The notes under the pieces were generated by a model. That model saw only the letters and a program-made list of their open reading frames with translations. It searched no databases and was not told the origin of the DNA. Positions 43,190 through 52,513 of a stretch of DNA of 64,000 bases are shown piece by piece. Position numbers and translations under genes: made by a program. The stretch's first letter is position 1, and the number at the start of each line of letters is the position of its first letter. Location: the NCBI RefSeq assembly GCF_020172085.1, contig NZ_JAIVAT010000010.1:1-64000 (forward strand). The letters are read 5' to 3'. The DNA is from Rossellomorea aquimaris. Its GTDB lineage: Bacteria; Bacillota; Bacilli; Bacillales; Bacillaceae_B.

Positions 43190-43972
43190 ATGAACAGCTT
43201 GCAAGTTGAAATTGGTGAGCACATTATCAACGTATCCTTCGATTCATGTCAGTTATTAAATTTCTTTTCAAAAAACTTCTCCATATTATCTAATAATAAA
43301 AAAAATCCGGATTTAAACGTAGCAATATCATCTGGCTATGGAATCCGCTTCGTTCATTACCAAGTATCCATCACTGAACACGCTCAAAGCATTCATTATG
43401 AAAGGCCAGATTACCTCATCAAAGTGGACAGGAATTTTACAAGGGCCCAAATCTTCGTCCATGATGAACTAGCCCTAAAACATGCACTCATGAATGTTTA
43501 TAGTGCTTTTATTCTTCATCATAACTGGGGATTGTTAATCCATTCGTCCTGTGCGATAGAAAATCAAAAGGCACATCTATTCGCCGGTCACTCTGGAGCG
43601 GGAAAATCAACGGCTGCGAAATTATCCTCACCCAGGCCTCTGCTTTCAGATGAAGCCACTCTTGTGAAAGTGACCAAAGACTGCATCACGATCTTTGATT
43701 CTCCATTCCGTAGCGAGCAGGAAGGCAGCTGTGATCAAGCACCTGTCCCTTTAAACAGTATCCAGTTACTAGTTCAGTCTACTCAGATTGAACGTCTACA
43801 ATTAACGAAATCTGAAGCATATATCCAACTTATAGACAAAGTCTTCTATTGGAAACGAAACGGTGAGGAGGTTACTAGGATTATGAAGATGCTAAAAACG
43901 ATTGTTAACCTGGTGCCAGTATATAATCTTAAGTTTCAAAAGAACGATAAATTTTGGGAGTTGATATCATGA
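43190..43972 (+). CDS. HprK-like peptide kinase of the second module
   Basis: A 260-residue protein with an HPr-kinase-like core: IHSSCAI (the HGSAV position), P-loop GHSGAGKST (133-141), and LSDEATLV in place of S-D-D. It is a shorter relative of the kinase in the lasso cluster. By analogy it would phosphorylate a Ser/Thr of the exported peptide; the peptide has candidate Thr in PGTG and PYTG. AAAGGAGAAT precedes the start. The S-D-E variant leaves activity open. Confidence 0.8.
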   Translation: MNSLQVEIGEHIINVSFDSCQLLNFFSKNFSILSNNKKNPDLNVAISSGYGIRFVHYQVSITEHAQSIHYERPDYLIKVDRNFTRAQIFVHDELALKHALMNVYSAFILHHNWGLLIHSSCAIENQKAHLFAGHSGAGKSTAAKLSSPRPLLSDEATLVKVTKDCITIFDSPFRSEQEGSCDQAPVPLNSIQLLVQSTQIERLQLTKSEAYIQLIDKVFYWKRNGEEVTRIMKMLKTIVNLVPVYNLKFQKNDKFWELIS

Positions 43973-44244
43973 TGACTAAATTTGTGAAAACCAAGGATTA
44001 TGAGGCTTCCCAATTCGATGATGAATGGGTCATTTTAAATACAGATCAGTTTACGGCCACCAAGGTCAATGAAGTGGGAGGATTTTGTTGGGGGTTGCTT
44101 GATAATGTTCAGACCGTTGATTCAATTGCGGAAGAAGTAAAGCATCATTTCAAGATAGTAGAAGATATAGAATCATTTAAGCAGGACATTGAGCAGTTTA
44201 TTACAGAGCTTCATCATTATGGACTAGTAACCTATGCTGGCTGA
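43969..44244 (+). CDS. PqqD-like RiPP recognition protein, second module
   Basis: A 91-residue PqqD-fold protein: WVILNTDQFTATKVNEVGGFCWGLLDN, then VDSIAEEVKHHFKI. It overlaps the kinase stop by ATGA and the peptidase start by 11 bases. It should bind the leader of the 70-residue peptide, and perhaps the similar N-terminus of the CFI-box protein. Confidence 0.85.
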   Translation: MMTKFVKTKDYEASQFDDEWVILNTDQFTATKVNEVGGFCWGLLDNVQTVDSIAEEVKHHFKIVEDIESFKQDIEQFITELHHYGLVTYAG

Positions 44245-44689
44245 TCAAGAAGCGGTTCATTTAATTTCCAATGTGATGAAGAAGCATAAATGGATCGACT
44301 TGCCTGCACACGGTATCAGTATGTTTCCATATATTCAAGATGGGGATGTATGTACGTTTGTGACGTGTTCAGCGGCAGAGCTGCAAAAAGGGGATACGGC
44401 TTTGTATCATACTGTGCAGGGGAAATTGGTTACACATCGTTTTGTGAAACAACAGACAATTAACGATGATACATTTTATATGTTTAAAGGAGATACAAAT
44501 CTGGGTTTTGATGAACCTATAGGGGATCAACAGGTTATTGGGAAGCTCGTCTATATAAAGAGAAGGAGAAGAAAGATTTCAGCAGGAAGCGTACGTTCAA
44601 TTTTATGGAGTAAAGCAATCCTTTCGTTGCCTTACTTATCTCAATGGTTGAGAAGTTATCTTAACAGAAGGAATACGGTTAGAATATAA
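44234..44689 (+). CDS. SipW-like S24/S26 peptidase of the second module
   Basis: A 151-residue peptidase. GISMFP (Ser29) and VTHRFV (His68), then KGDTN (85-89), match the Ser/His type signal peptidases such as SipW. A positively charged stretch and a hydrophobic segment follow near the C-terminus (ILWSKAILSLPYLSQWL). It takes the place that the B2 protease has in the lasso cluster, so I infer that it cleaves the peptide leader, probably at the membrane. Confidence 0.82.
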   Translation: MLADQEAVHLISNVMKKHKWIDLPAHGISMFPYIQDGDVCTFVTCSAAELQKGDTALYHTVQGKLVTHRFVKQQTINDDTFYMFKGDTNLGFDEPIGDQQVIGKLVYIKRRRRKISAGSVRSILWSKAILSLPYLSQWLRSYLNRRNTVRI

Positions 44690-44708
44690 CCCAATCTGGA
44701 GTGTAAAT

Positions 44709-46520
44709 ATGAAAAATAGAATTGGTCAACTAATAGCATTAATGAAATTATATCTGAATTTCAGTGACATGAAGAGGACGTTCACCCTGCTTAAGCCTTT
44801 TCTATTTCGTCAACGGAAAGCTTATGCAGGAATGCTGCTCCTATTATTTACAGATATTTTCTTGACCATTGCGTTTGCCTGGTTTTTTGGGAATATGACA
44901 GATGCAGGTGTTCGAAGTGATTTTAATGAATTGAGAAGACTGGTACCTATTGGGATTTCCCTGGTCGTATTAAGTATAGTGTCTAATTTCGCGTCCATCT
45001 TGATTGAGACGGTAACAACAAATGGGCTGAAAAAGGACTTGAAAAATCATTTGTTCCACCATATCTTACGTCTCCCATTGGGAAAGGTCACTTCTCAACG
45101 ATCAGGGGAGATCATCTCCCATTTTACGAACGATATTAATAGCGTTGATGGGGTGGTTGGAAGCAGTTTAATAGACTTGATAAGACTTCCCCTTATATAT
45201 GTTTCAGTATTCCTTTATTTATTAAATATTAACTGGAAGCTTTCGTTATTAAGTGTTTCAATTGCTCCCTTAGCTGTAGTTGCAGGTGCTGTTTTTGGTC
45301 TGTTGTTACGAAATAACAGTCGGATGATTCATGACATGTATGGAAAGATCAATAGTCTATTAACCGAGTCATTACAAGGTTTTCAAGTGATTCGTTCTTT
45401 TACGATGGAGAAGCTTATTTATAATAAATATGCCAACCAAAACCAGCAACTGTATAAACTGGAATTAAAGAATGCCAAATTAAGTGGCTGGTTCAATTCT
45501 GGTGGACAGGTTGTCACTTCGATAACGTATCTAGTTAGTTTGTGTTTGGGTGCTTACTATGTGACACAAAACATCATTACAGTGGGCTCTCTTCTAACCT
45601 TTGTGAGCTTAGTGAATCATCTCGTTAACCCTTTAACAGGACTTGCCGGTCAATGGGCAGGGTTTCAATGGTCTGTTTCTGCTTTGGAAAGAGTGGTTGA
45701 TGTATTGGAATCGCCCACAGAGTCTAACACTCTTTCTGCTTACTCACCTCAAAAGGACGAATCAACGTCCATATTCTTTCGTGATGTTTCATTTGGTTAC
45801 GATGAAAATAACAAGGTGTTTGAGGAGTTCAGTTTACATATCCCGTCTGGAAAAATGGTAGCCATTGTTGGACCGAGTGGTGGAGGTAAGAGTACACTCC
45901 TGAATCTATTACAAGGATTTTATCTTCCTCAACAAGGGAAAATATACATTGGCGGTAAGAAGACTGAGGAGTTCACGTTATCTCAATTAAGAAGCTCTAT
46001 CGCTAATGTGCCACAGGAAACCTTCCTATTTGCAGGGACCATAAAAGAAAATCTACGATTGGCTTCACCCAATCTTTCAGATGAACAAATCATAACGGCG
46101 ACGAAAAAGGCGGAAATTTATGATTTTATTGCATCCCTTCCTGATGGGTTAGAAACAGAAATAGGTGAAAGAGGAATAAAGCTATCTGGGGGACAAAAAC
46201 AGAGAATGGCCATTGCCAGGGCTATATTAAAAGATGCCCCGATTCTATTGCTTGATGAGGCCACGTCTGCTTTAGATAGTCAAACAGAATACCGTGTGAA
46301 AATAGCTTTGGAATCATTAATGAAGGATCGTACGACAATCGTCATCGCTCATCGGTTATCAACCATTCTACATGCGGATATTATTGTGGTGTTGGATAAA
46401 GGAAAGGTTACACAAATCGGCAGTCATGAAGAGCTCCTGAATAAGGAAGGCTTATATAAACGCCTTCATGAGCACCAATTCTTTGAAAAGAAAGAGAAAG
46501 TTGTCGCATTAAATGCCTAA
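44709..46520 (+). CDS. ABC exporter of the second module
   Basis: A 603-residue half-transporter: about six spans (residues 35-300), then Walker A GPSGGGKST, signature LSGGQKQRM, Walker B ILLLDEATSALD, H-loop IAHRLST. There is no N-terminal C39 peptidase, so processing relies on a separate enzyme. It probably exports the module's product. It overlaps the reading frame of the next gene's upstream part. Confidence 0.88.
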   Translation: MKNRIGQLIALMKLYLNFSDMKRTFTLLKPFLFRQRKAYAGMLLLLFTDIFLTIAFAWFFGNMTDAGVRSDFNELRRLVPIGISLVVLSIVSNFASILIETVTTNGLKKDLKNHLFHHILRLPLGKVTSQRSGEIISHFTNDINSVDGVVGSSLIDLIRLPLIYVSVFLYLLNINWKLSLLSVSIAPLAVVAGAVFGLLLRNNSRMIHDMYGKINSLLTESLQGFQVIRSFTMEKLIYNKYANQNQQLYKLELKNAKLSGWFNSGGQVVTSITYLVSLCLGAYYVTQNIITVGSLLTFVSLVNHLVNPLTGLAGQWAGFQWSVSALERVVDVLESPTESNTLSAYSPQKDESTSIFFRDVSFGYDENNKVFEEFSLHIPSGKMVAIVGPSGGGKSTLLNLLQGFYLPQQGKIYIGGKKTEEFTLSQLRSSIANVPQETFLFAGTIKENLRLASPNLSDEQIITATKKAEIYDFIASLPDGLETEIGERGIKLSGGQKQRMAIARAILKDAPILLLDEATSALDSQTEYRVKIALESLMKDRTTIVIAHRLSTILHADIIVVLDKGKVTQIGSHEELLNKEGLYKRLHEHQFFEKKEKVVALNA

Positions 46521-46536
46521 AGGAAGGGGAGAAGAG

Positions 46537-47643
46537 ATGATGATCAAAAACCTCATTCACTCACTATATGATAACAAGGCAAGCTTTCCTCACAAGGCTT
46601 CTTACTACCACCAGGCAATCGACGAAATAGAATCCCACTCCATATCCCCCCAGATCTATCACTTGTTAAAGGAGAGGGGATGTCTAGAAAAAACACCGCT
46701 ATTCTTTCAAGTACGCCTCAAACAAAAATACGACGAGGTGCTATTTCAAAACATCCTTATCAAAAGTGAAACAGACAAAATCCTAAACAGACTAGGAAAA
46801 GGGAAAATAGAATCCATTCCACTAAAGGGAGTATACTTTTCCCAAGAATATTTCGGTCATCTGGCTGCCAGAGGGACATCGGATATTGATATTCTTATTA
46901 GAAAAGAATCGATTGAGGAGACGGTACAACTAGTAAAGGATTTAGGTTTTGAACAGGAGGAAGAATGGATTCCAGAGCATTTTCATTGTTCCTACAGTAA
47001 ACAAATCCCTGGTTCTCCGGTACCGCTTGTTGTAGAAATTCATTGGGGTATTGTGAGGGAAAAGACGTCTTATCTAAAAATTGAAGACTTCTGGGAGAAT
47101 GCAAAAGCTGTAAAGGGAAAATCCTATATTAAAAGGTTATCCGATGAACATACATTTTATATGATTTGTCTGCACGGATGGAGACATAATTTGGACTCTC
47201 CGAGGTATTATCTTGATATCATTCAGTTAATTTTTCGATTAAATAACCAAATAGATCTTCATCGAATATTTCAACAAGCTAAACATGATGGGACCTTGAA
47301 AAGACTGGTTCGTACTCTTTCCATTGTGTTTGAAGAATACCCGATGCTGGAGAACGTTATGAAACTGCCTGTTAAGCGAAGTATGAAGAAAGGGAAAGAG
47401 GGGCGATTGTCCCAATACTTGGATTTTATCGATTTTCAATTTCTAAGCTATGACAGCTTTCAACATAGTTTGAGAGAGGTGTACAGTTGGTGCTTTCCAA
47501 GAAGGAAAGACATTTATACGGAATTAAACGTGGATTCTCAAAGATCTTCCTATATAAAGAGTATATTCTTCTTATATAAAGTAAGGGTAATGAAAGGATT
47601 AAAAGCAACTTACTTGTTAGTCAGAGGTGCTATTCAGCCTTAG
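46537..47643 (+). CDS. nucleotidyltransferase of the second module (NTP_transf_5 type)
   Basis: A 368-residue relative of the protein at 39020: LKGVYFSQEYFG then RGTSDIDILI with the D-x-D pair, VEIHWGI, and a C-terminal helical part. ATG 46537 behind GGGGAG is preferred to ATG 46513, which overlaps the ABC stop. Its presence in both peptide modules suggests a shared step following phosphorylation, but the reaction is unknown. The first 300 bases are unusually C-rich. Confidence 0.83.
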   Translation: MMIKNLIHSLYDNKASFPHKASYYHQAIDEIESHSISPQIYHLLKERGCLEKTPLFFQVRLKQKYDEVLFQNILIKSETDKILNRLGKGKIESIPLKGVYFSQEYFGHLAARGTSDIDILIRKESIEETVQLVKDLGFEQEEEWIPEHFHCSYSKQIPGSPVPLVVEIHWGIVREKTSYLKIEDFWENAKAVKGKSYIKRLSDEHTFYMICLHGWRHNLDSPRYYLDIIQLIFRLNNQIDLHRIFQQAKHDGTLKRLVRTLSIVFEEYPMLENVMKLPVKRSMKKGKEGRLSQYLDFIDFQFLSYDSFQHSLREVYSWCFPRRKDIYTELNVDSQRSSYIKSIFFLYKVRVMKGLKATYLLVRGAIQP

Positions 47644-47731
47644 AATTAAGCACTTTCCTTTACCTAGCGCCTATAAAACCCTTATAATCATACAAATAGA
47701 TTCCGTTCTCAACGTGCACCTGTGAATAAGT

Positions 47732-47770
47732 GTAACCTGCTGCTCCACGCAGTACAGGTTACTTTTTTAT
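47732..47770 (+). terminator. terminator of the second RiPP-like operon
   Basis: GTAACCTG pairs with CAGGTTAC, with further pairing of CTG and CAG inward, followed by six T. Confidence 0.85.
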
Positions 47771-47829
47771 TGGAAAGGGTACGATAAAAGAGAATGAAAA
47801 ACGGTGCGAAGATAAGGGTTTGATAAGAT

Positions 47830-50013
47830 ATGAAACATTTACATAGACAGCATATATGGCTGGGGAGGATCCTTGCCTCCGATCCCGGCAGAAAAAGATT
47901 TCAGCAGGCAGGGAAGGCTACGATCAGCTTAATATCGGCTGTGTTTACGATGCTGTATTTATTAAAGCAATTCGATCATCCATCCATCACTCCTGCCATC
48001 GTATCAGGGATGGTAGGGATGCTTTGTATATTCGTCGTCATGGATGATACGACGGGAAAGAAGAAGGTAACGACTCCGTTAGTCGGTGTCGCAATAGCTG
48101 TCGGAATTACAATGGGATCCGCCTTTGCTCATTACAGTCTCGTTGTGAACGCTCTATTAGTGGGGGCCATTTTTAGCGCGTTTTACTTTTCACGTTTTGC
48201 CATCCGTTATTTTTCCATGGGGATGGCAGGTTTTATGTCGATTTATATATCATCCATTCTGCAACTGGATGCGGCGCATCTGGAGTGGTTTTACCTGGGG
48301 GTCATCATAGGGGTCGTATACGCTTACCTTTATAACTTCATCATCTTCAAGGACTCTGTCCATATGTTAAGGAGAAGTATGCGTTCTTTTCATATTCAAT
48401 CCAACTTGACCTTTACAATCTTGATGAGGATGATAGAGGATCCACAGACGAGTAGCAAGCGCAGGAAACAGTTGAATCGAAACGTAAGAAGGCTGAATGA
48501 GTACGCGAGAAGCGTAGCAGGCGATATCAATGAAAATGATGTAAAGAAATTATGGCCGGGTATTGAAGCATCACAACTACGGTTGTATGTATTCGACACA
48601 GAAATGCTCATCCAGACGCTGACCGATTCGTTGAAAAAGCTGAAAGATCTTGATGCTTTGGAAGTCATTGAGCTTAGACGATTATTAGTATGGGTGCTCC
48701 GGTCACTTCGCGATGCGGAGGTACTGGCTCAGGATTATGACCCCCGTTCCCTTGAAGAAGCAGAAAAGGCGATACAGGCCCTTCGATTGGTATTGTCTGA
48801 GGTGTTAAATCAGGAGAAGAAGCCTGAAGGTTGGGTGTATCTCTTAAGGCGGATCGAGTCCATTGCCAATCATGTACTTGAAGCGGCCATCTCGATTCAG
48901 GAATCATTAAAGGTACCTGAATACAAGGTGTCGACTGTTGAGAACGATGGAGAACCGGAAGAAAAGGAAAAAGAAGAGACTACGGAAGAATCGAAAAGCT
49001 TAAAGCCCTCAACCCGTAAAGCGATACAGGCTTTGGTTGCGGGGACGCTTGCGATCGTTGTAGGGGAGCTGATGGCACCTGCGCAGCCGTACTGGGTCCT
49101 GTTAACGACCTTCATTATTCAAATCGGTACTGAATCGGTAGGCAGGACCTATATGAAAGCTTTCCAGCGGTCGATCGGGACAGTGATTGGGGCCATCATC
49201 GGATTCGGAGCGGCCAACCTAGTCTCCGGGAACTCTCAGCTGGAAGTCTTCCTACTGTTTGTGGTCTTATTTCTCGCCTTTTATCTTTTCACTGTCTCCT
49301 ATACGCTGATGAGCTTATTCATCACGATGCTCATCGCTTTCATGTATGACCTTCTGCTGGGTGGGATCAGTGTACAGTTGATGGGGGCACGTGTCATTGA
49401 TACGATTGTCGGAGCTGTGATCGCCCTTGTGGTATCAGCCTTTGTGTTTCCAAAGAAAACGAAAGACAAAGTGGCGGATAGCTTGGATGATTTCTTCGGG
49501 GAACTTAAAGGGTATGTTTCTTCATATATAAAAACCTTTACGATCCCGGAAGGTAAAACATTGACCGATCAGGCTTTTGATTTGGATCAGAAGCTCCAGG
49601 GAATCAAGGATGAAGCGCAGTCCCTTCTCCAAAGGCCCGGCGCCATGACGAGGTCTGGTGCAGGACGATGGATCACTGTCGTAACGGCCATCAATTATTA
49701 CGCAAAGCACCTGCTTGCCTCTTCCCATCGGAAAGCACAAGCAAAGGTGTCGGAAGAACTCATTAGCGCGTTTAGGGAAACAGAAGAGAAAATCTCTGAA
49801 AACATTGAAACGCTCCGACAACTTTTAAAGGAAAAGGAAAGCTCGCCTATCATGTGGGATTTGAGCCCGGAACGGCAAAAAATCGAAACGCAAGCCCCAA
49901 GCTGGCGTAAATCACAGGTGGATCTTATTCACCATCTATATTATGTGTGGAGGATCAACCAATCGATTGTGGCACTTGGAGAGGAACTGGGGGCAGAAGT
50001 GAAAAGAGGGTAA
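47830..50013 (+). CDS. FUSC-family membrane protein
   Basis: A 727-residue protein with two membrane blocks of about six spans each (residues 30-175 and 400-540), each followed by a cytoplasmic helical region. This is the FUSC/aromatic-acid-exporter architecture (ATISLISAVFTMLYL, then RKAIQALVAGTLAIVVGE). An acidic Glu/Lys linker separates the halves near residue 375-395. Substrate unknown. It is a single gene closed by a terminator that overlaps its stop. Confidence 0.85.
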   Translation: MKHLHRQHIWLGRILASDPGRKRFQQAGKATISLISAVFTMLYLLKQFDHPSITPAIVSGMVGMLCIFVVMDDTTGKKKVTTPLVGVAIAVGITMGSAFAHYSLVVNALLVGAIFSAFYFSRFAIRYFSMGMAGFMSIYISSILQLDAAHLEWFYLGVIIGVVYAYLYNFIIFKDSVHMLRRSMRSFHIQSNLTFTILMRMIEDPQTSSKRRKQLNRNVRRLNEYARSVAGDINENDVKKLWPGIEASQLRLYVFDTEMLIQTLTDSLKKLKDLDALEVIELRRLLVWVLRSLRDAEVLAQDYDPRSLEEAEKAIQALRLVLSEVLNQEKKPEGWVYLLRRIESIANHVLEAAISIQESLKVPEYKVSTVENDGEPEEKEKEETTEESKSLKPSTRKAIQALVAGTLAIVVGELMAPAQPYWVLLTTFIIQIGTESVGRTYMKAFQRSIGTVIGAIIGFGAANLVSGNSQLEVFLLFVVLFLAFYLFTVSYTLMSLFITMLIAFMYDLLLGGISVQLMGARVIDTIVGAVIALVVSAFVFPKKTKDKVADSLDDFFGELKGYVSSYIKTFTIPEGKTLTDQAFDLDQKLQGIKDEAQSLLQRPGAMTRSGAGRWITVVTAINYYAKHLLASSHRKAQAKVSEELISAFRETEEKISENIETLRQLLKEKESSPIMWDLSPERQKIETQAPSWRKSQVDLIHHLYYVWRINQSIVALGEELGAEVKRG

Positions 50014-50038
50014 AGCGGATTCCGCTTTACCCTTTTTC
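50008..50038 (+). terminator. terminator overlapping the FUSC stop
   Basis: GGGTAAAGCGG and CCGCTTTACCC form a perfect 11-bp stem with a 4-base loop, followed by TTTTT. The stop codon TAA lies inside the stem. Confidence 0.88.
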
Positions 50039-50902
50039 TTAATAGATATCCACGTTTCCACTGGATACAGAAACATCAATGTTATACTGACCGGAGCCGG
50101 ACACTCCGGAAATATCGCCGTTTTCTATCTTCTGATTCTTTAAAGGAAGGTTGCAGGAGATATCACCGCTGCTTGCATTCCCGTTCAGTTTAAAGCTAGC
50201 GTCTTCAGGTAAATCAAGATTTACGCCCCCGGAGCTGACATCGAAATTCAAGTCGCCCTTTAAGGATTCCATGGTGACCGTCAACTCTCCAGAAGATAAG
50301 TCACCTTTCAACGGACCTTCATAGTTCGATAATTCTACATCCCCGGAGCTGATGTCCACCTTTCCGTCCTTTGTCGTCAGTCCATTGACGATCAAATCAC
50401 CAGACGAACCATCATGCTCGAATACATTTGTCTCGATATTGTTCAGTTCCATGTTCCCCGATCCCATGTCAACGGATAGTTCATCGAACGTCCATTTCTT
50501 TGAAACGGACTCTCCCTCTAAGACCAGATTGCCGGAACCGATATCGATTTCCATGTTATTGTCATACTCTCTCGGAATATAAACGGTAACGTCAGATTTT
50601 TGATTAAATCCGACCCACTCATACCATTTATGTTTTACCTTTACGTATATCGTGTCCCCTTTTTGATTCAATGTCATTGTTCCTTTTCCTTTGAAGTCGA
50701 CTTTTACTTCATTCTTGTCTGTGGGTAAGACCTTTGTGTCGCTGCTTTCCAGGTCAAGATCGATTGTTTTCACGTTTTTGGTGACTTCGACCCGATCCCC
50801 AGACTGACTCTCCTTCGCAAATAAGGACGTATTGTCATTCATAATGACATAAAGCGTACCGAGTGCCAGAAGCGCAATGATAACGGCAAACGCATTTTTC
50901 AT
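50039..50902 (-). CDS. DUF4097 beta-helix protein (LiaG-like)
   Basis: A 287-residue protein. An N-terminal membrane span (residues 3-22) is followed by a repetitive beta-rich domain with recurring S-S-G-D/G-S-G-N turns (IDIGSGNLVLEG, VDISSGDVELSN, FDVSSGGVNLDL). This is the DUF4097/LiaG type, found in envelope-stress operons. Here it is alone and on the minus strand. Function unknown; likely surface- or membrane-associated. Confidence 0.85.
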   Translation of the reverse strand: MKNAFAVIIALLALGTLYVIMNDNTSLFAKESQSGDRVEVTKNVKTIDLDLESSDTKVLPTDKNEVKVDFKGKGTMTLNQKGDTIYVKVKHKWYEWVGFNQKSDVTVYIPREYDNNMEIDIGSGNLVLEGESVSKKWTFDELSVDMGSGNMELNNIETNVFEHDGSSGDLIVNGLTTKDGKVDISSGDVELSNYEGPLKGDLSSGELTVTMESLKGDLNFDVSSGGVNLDLPEDASFKLNGNASSGDISCNLPLKNQKIENGDISGVSGSGQYNIDVSVSSGNVDIY

Positions 50903-51108
50903 TTCAATCCCTCACTTTGGTTTGTTTTTCCAATTTATAGTTTTAGTTTAATCCATGAGGGGAACCATCACAATGAGCCAAAGCATTATTTTTGAATCAG
51001 ACCAGAGGCTGAGAAGGAAAGGTCTGCGAAATAAATATTTTCCAAGGTGGAATCAATAATTTGTATAATGGAGTTGTATGAAGAACAATGTGAAAGAGAG
51101 GGACAATC

Positions 51109-51555
51109 GTGTCTGTCTTAATTGAAGTGGCAACCGAACATGAGATAGAGGAAATATTTGAAATGGCAGGAATCAACCGAGAAGAAGCGACAGGTGTTCC
51201 ATATGAACATCATAAAGAAGAAATGCAAAAAGCATACCGTCACTCCATCGAACACGGAGCCTATTTCCTCGTTGCCCGTGAGGATGATGAGCTGGCAGGG
51301 TGGGTACAGGTAGATAAGAGTGTTGATTGGATTACCTCCAAAGAAATTGGGTGGATCAATGATGTGTATGTGAAGAAGTCCTTCCGGGGAAGGGGACATG
51401 CGACAAGGCTTTTAAAACGGGCGCTCCTCGAACTGAAGGATCGAAACTACGATGAAGTAAGGTTGAATGTATACACGTTTAATGAACAGGCCATTCATTT
51501 GTATGAAAAAGTGGGATTCACAGATGTATGCAAATTTATGAAACTGAACCTGTAA
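51109..51555 (+). CDS. GNAT-family N-acetyltransferase
   Basis: A 148-residue GNAT protein. The acetyl-CoA loop is VKKSFRGRGHATRLLKRAL (residues about 88-106), preceded by INDVYV and followed by LNVYTFNEQAIHLYEKVGF. It starts at GTG 51109 behind GAGAGGGA. Substrate unknown. Confidence 0.9.
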   Translation: MSVLIEVATEHEIEEIFEMAGINREEATGVPYEHHKEEMQKAYRHSIEHGAYFLVAREDDELAGWVQVDKSVDWITSKEIGWINDVYVKKSFRGRGHATRLLKRALLELKDRNYDEVRLNVYTFNEQAIHLYEKVGFTDVCKFMKLNL

Positions 51556-51567
51556 CAGACGTAAGGA

Positions 51568-51604
51568 AGTTGGACCGGCCGCCACGACCGGTCCAACTCT
51601 TTAT
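51568..51604. terminator. bidirectional terminator
   Basis: AGTTGGACCGG and CCGGTCCAACT form a perfect 11-bp stem with a 9-base loop. It lies between two convergent genes, its 3' end touching the stop of the minus-strand gene. Confidence 0.8.
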
Positions 51605-52347
51605 TTCGCGATAAACATCTGTGTCCAATATATCCCTTGGCTCGCATCTTTAGCCGTTCCCACACCAATATGAGTGACTTGTTTATTTAAAATGTTTTTG
51701 CGGTGACCCGGGCTGTTCATCCAGGCGTTCACAACCGATTCAGGTGTTTTCTGTCCAACGGCAATGTTCTCCGCTGCTGTAGAATAGTCTACACCGAAGT
51801 TTTCCATCATCTCAAACGGAGATCCATATGTTGGGGATGTATGAGAGAAATAGTCATGTTCCTTCATGTCCTCAGATTTCATCTCCGCTACGTTTGATAG
51901 CTCTCCGTCCATCTTCAACGCACTGAGTCCATTCTTCTTACGTTCCTGGTTTGTTAAATCAATCACTTGCTTCACATACCCACTTGCATTCGAAGATTGA
52001 GAATCTTGTTTAGGCTGTTGTGCAGGTGGTTCCGGTTGTCCTTTATTCGGCTCCCCGGCAGGTTGTTTCGGCTGAGGCACCCCTTCGTTACCGGGTGTAT
52101 ATTCTTCACCAGGATCTAAATGAGTGAATTCACGCAAATCCCCGTTAGGATCTATCGGGGCAATAAAACGGTGGATGGCCGTTCGGTTTTCTTGTAAATC
52201 ATTCATTCCCACTCTGTCTTGGTTTCTATAGGAAACCGGATCGTAATTCACGTTTTGAGTATCAGTCAGTGAATCGTTTGTATCGTTATTGCAGCCAGTC
52301 ATCAGCATGAACGGGATGACGGAGCAGATTAAGATTCGTTTTTTCAT
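51601..52347 (-). CDS. CAP/SCP-domain lipoprotein (YkwD-like)
   Basis: A 248-residue secreted protein. A lipobox LMTGC ends the signal (Cys19). A Pro/Gln/Glu-rich linker (about 85-118) leads to a CAP domain with VIDLTNQERKKNGL, MKEHDYFSHTSP and GHRKNILN. Bacillus relatives include YkwD and the spore-associated YlbC-like proteins. Lipid anchoring on the outer face of the membrane is predicted. A TGGAGGAAT site precedes the ATG. Confidence 0.9.
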   Translation of the reverse strand: MKKRILICSVIPFMLMTGCNNDTNDSLTDTQNVNYDPVSYRNQDRVGMNDLQENRTAIHRFIAPIDPNGDLREFTHLDPGEEYTPGNEGVPQPKQPAGEPNKGQPEPPAQQPKQDSQSSNASGYVKQVIDLTNQERKKNGLSALKMDGELSNVAEMKSEDMKEHDYFSHTSPTYGSPFEMMENFGVDYSTAAENIAVGQKTPESVVNAWMNSPGHRKNILNKQVTHIGVGTAKDASQGIYWTQMFIAK

Positions 52348-52513
52348 GAGGATTCCTCCATTTTGTGTTTGCCTTAACAGTCTTTAATATGTACGCCGCC
52401 CAAACGGTTTATCCTGTTAAAAATAGGTTGAAGCGATGGTCAGATTTAGTACTATAAGGTTAGGGTATACCTATTATAAAGACTGATTATTTGTGTGTAA
52501 GGAAGTGAAATCT

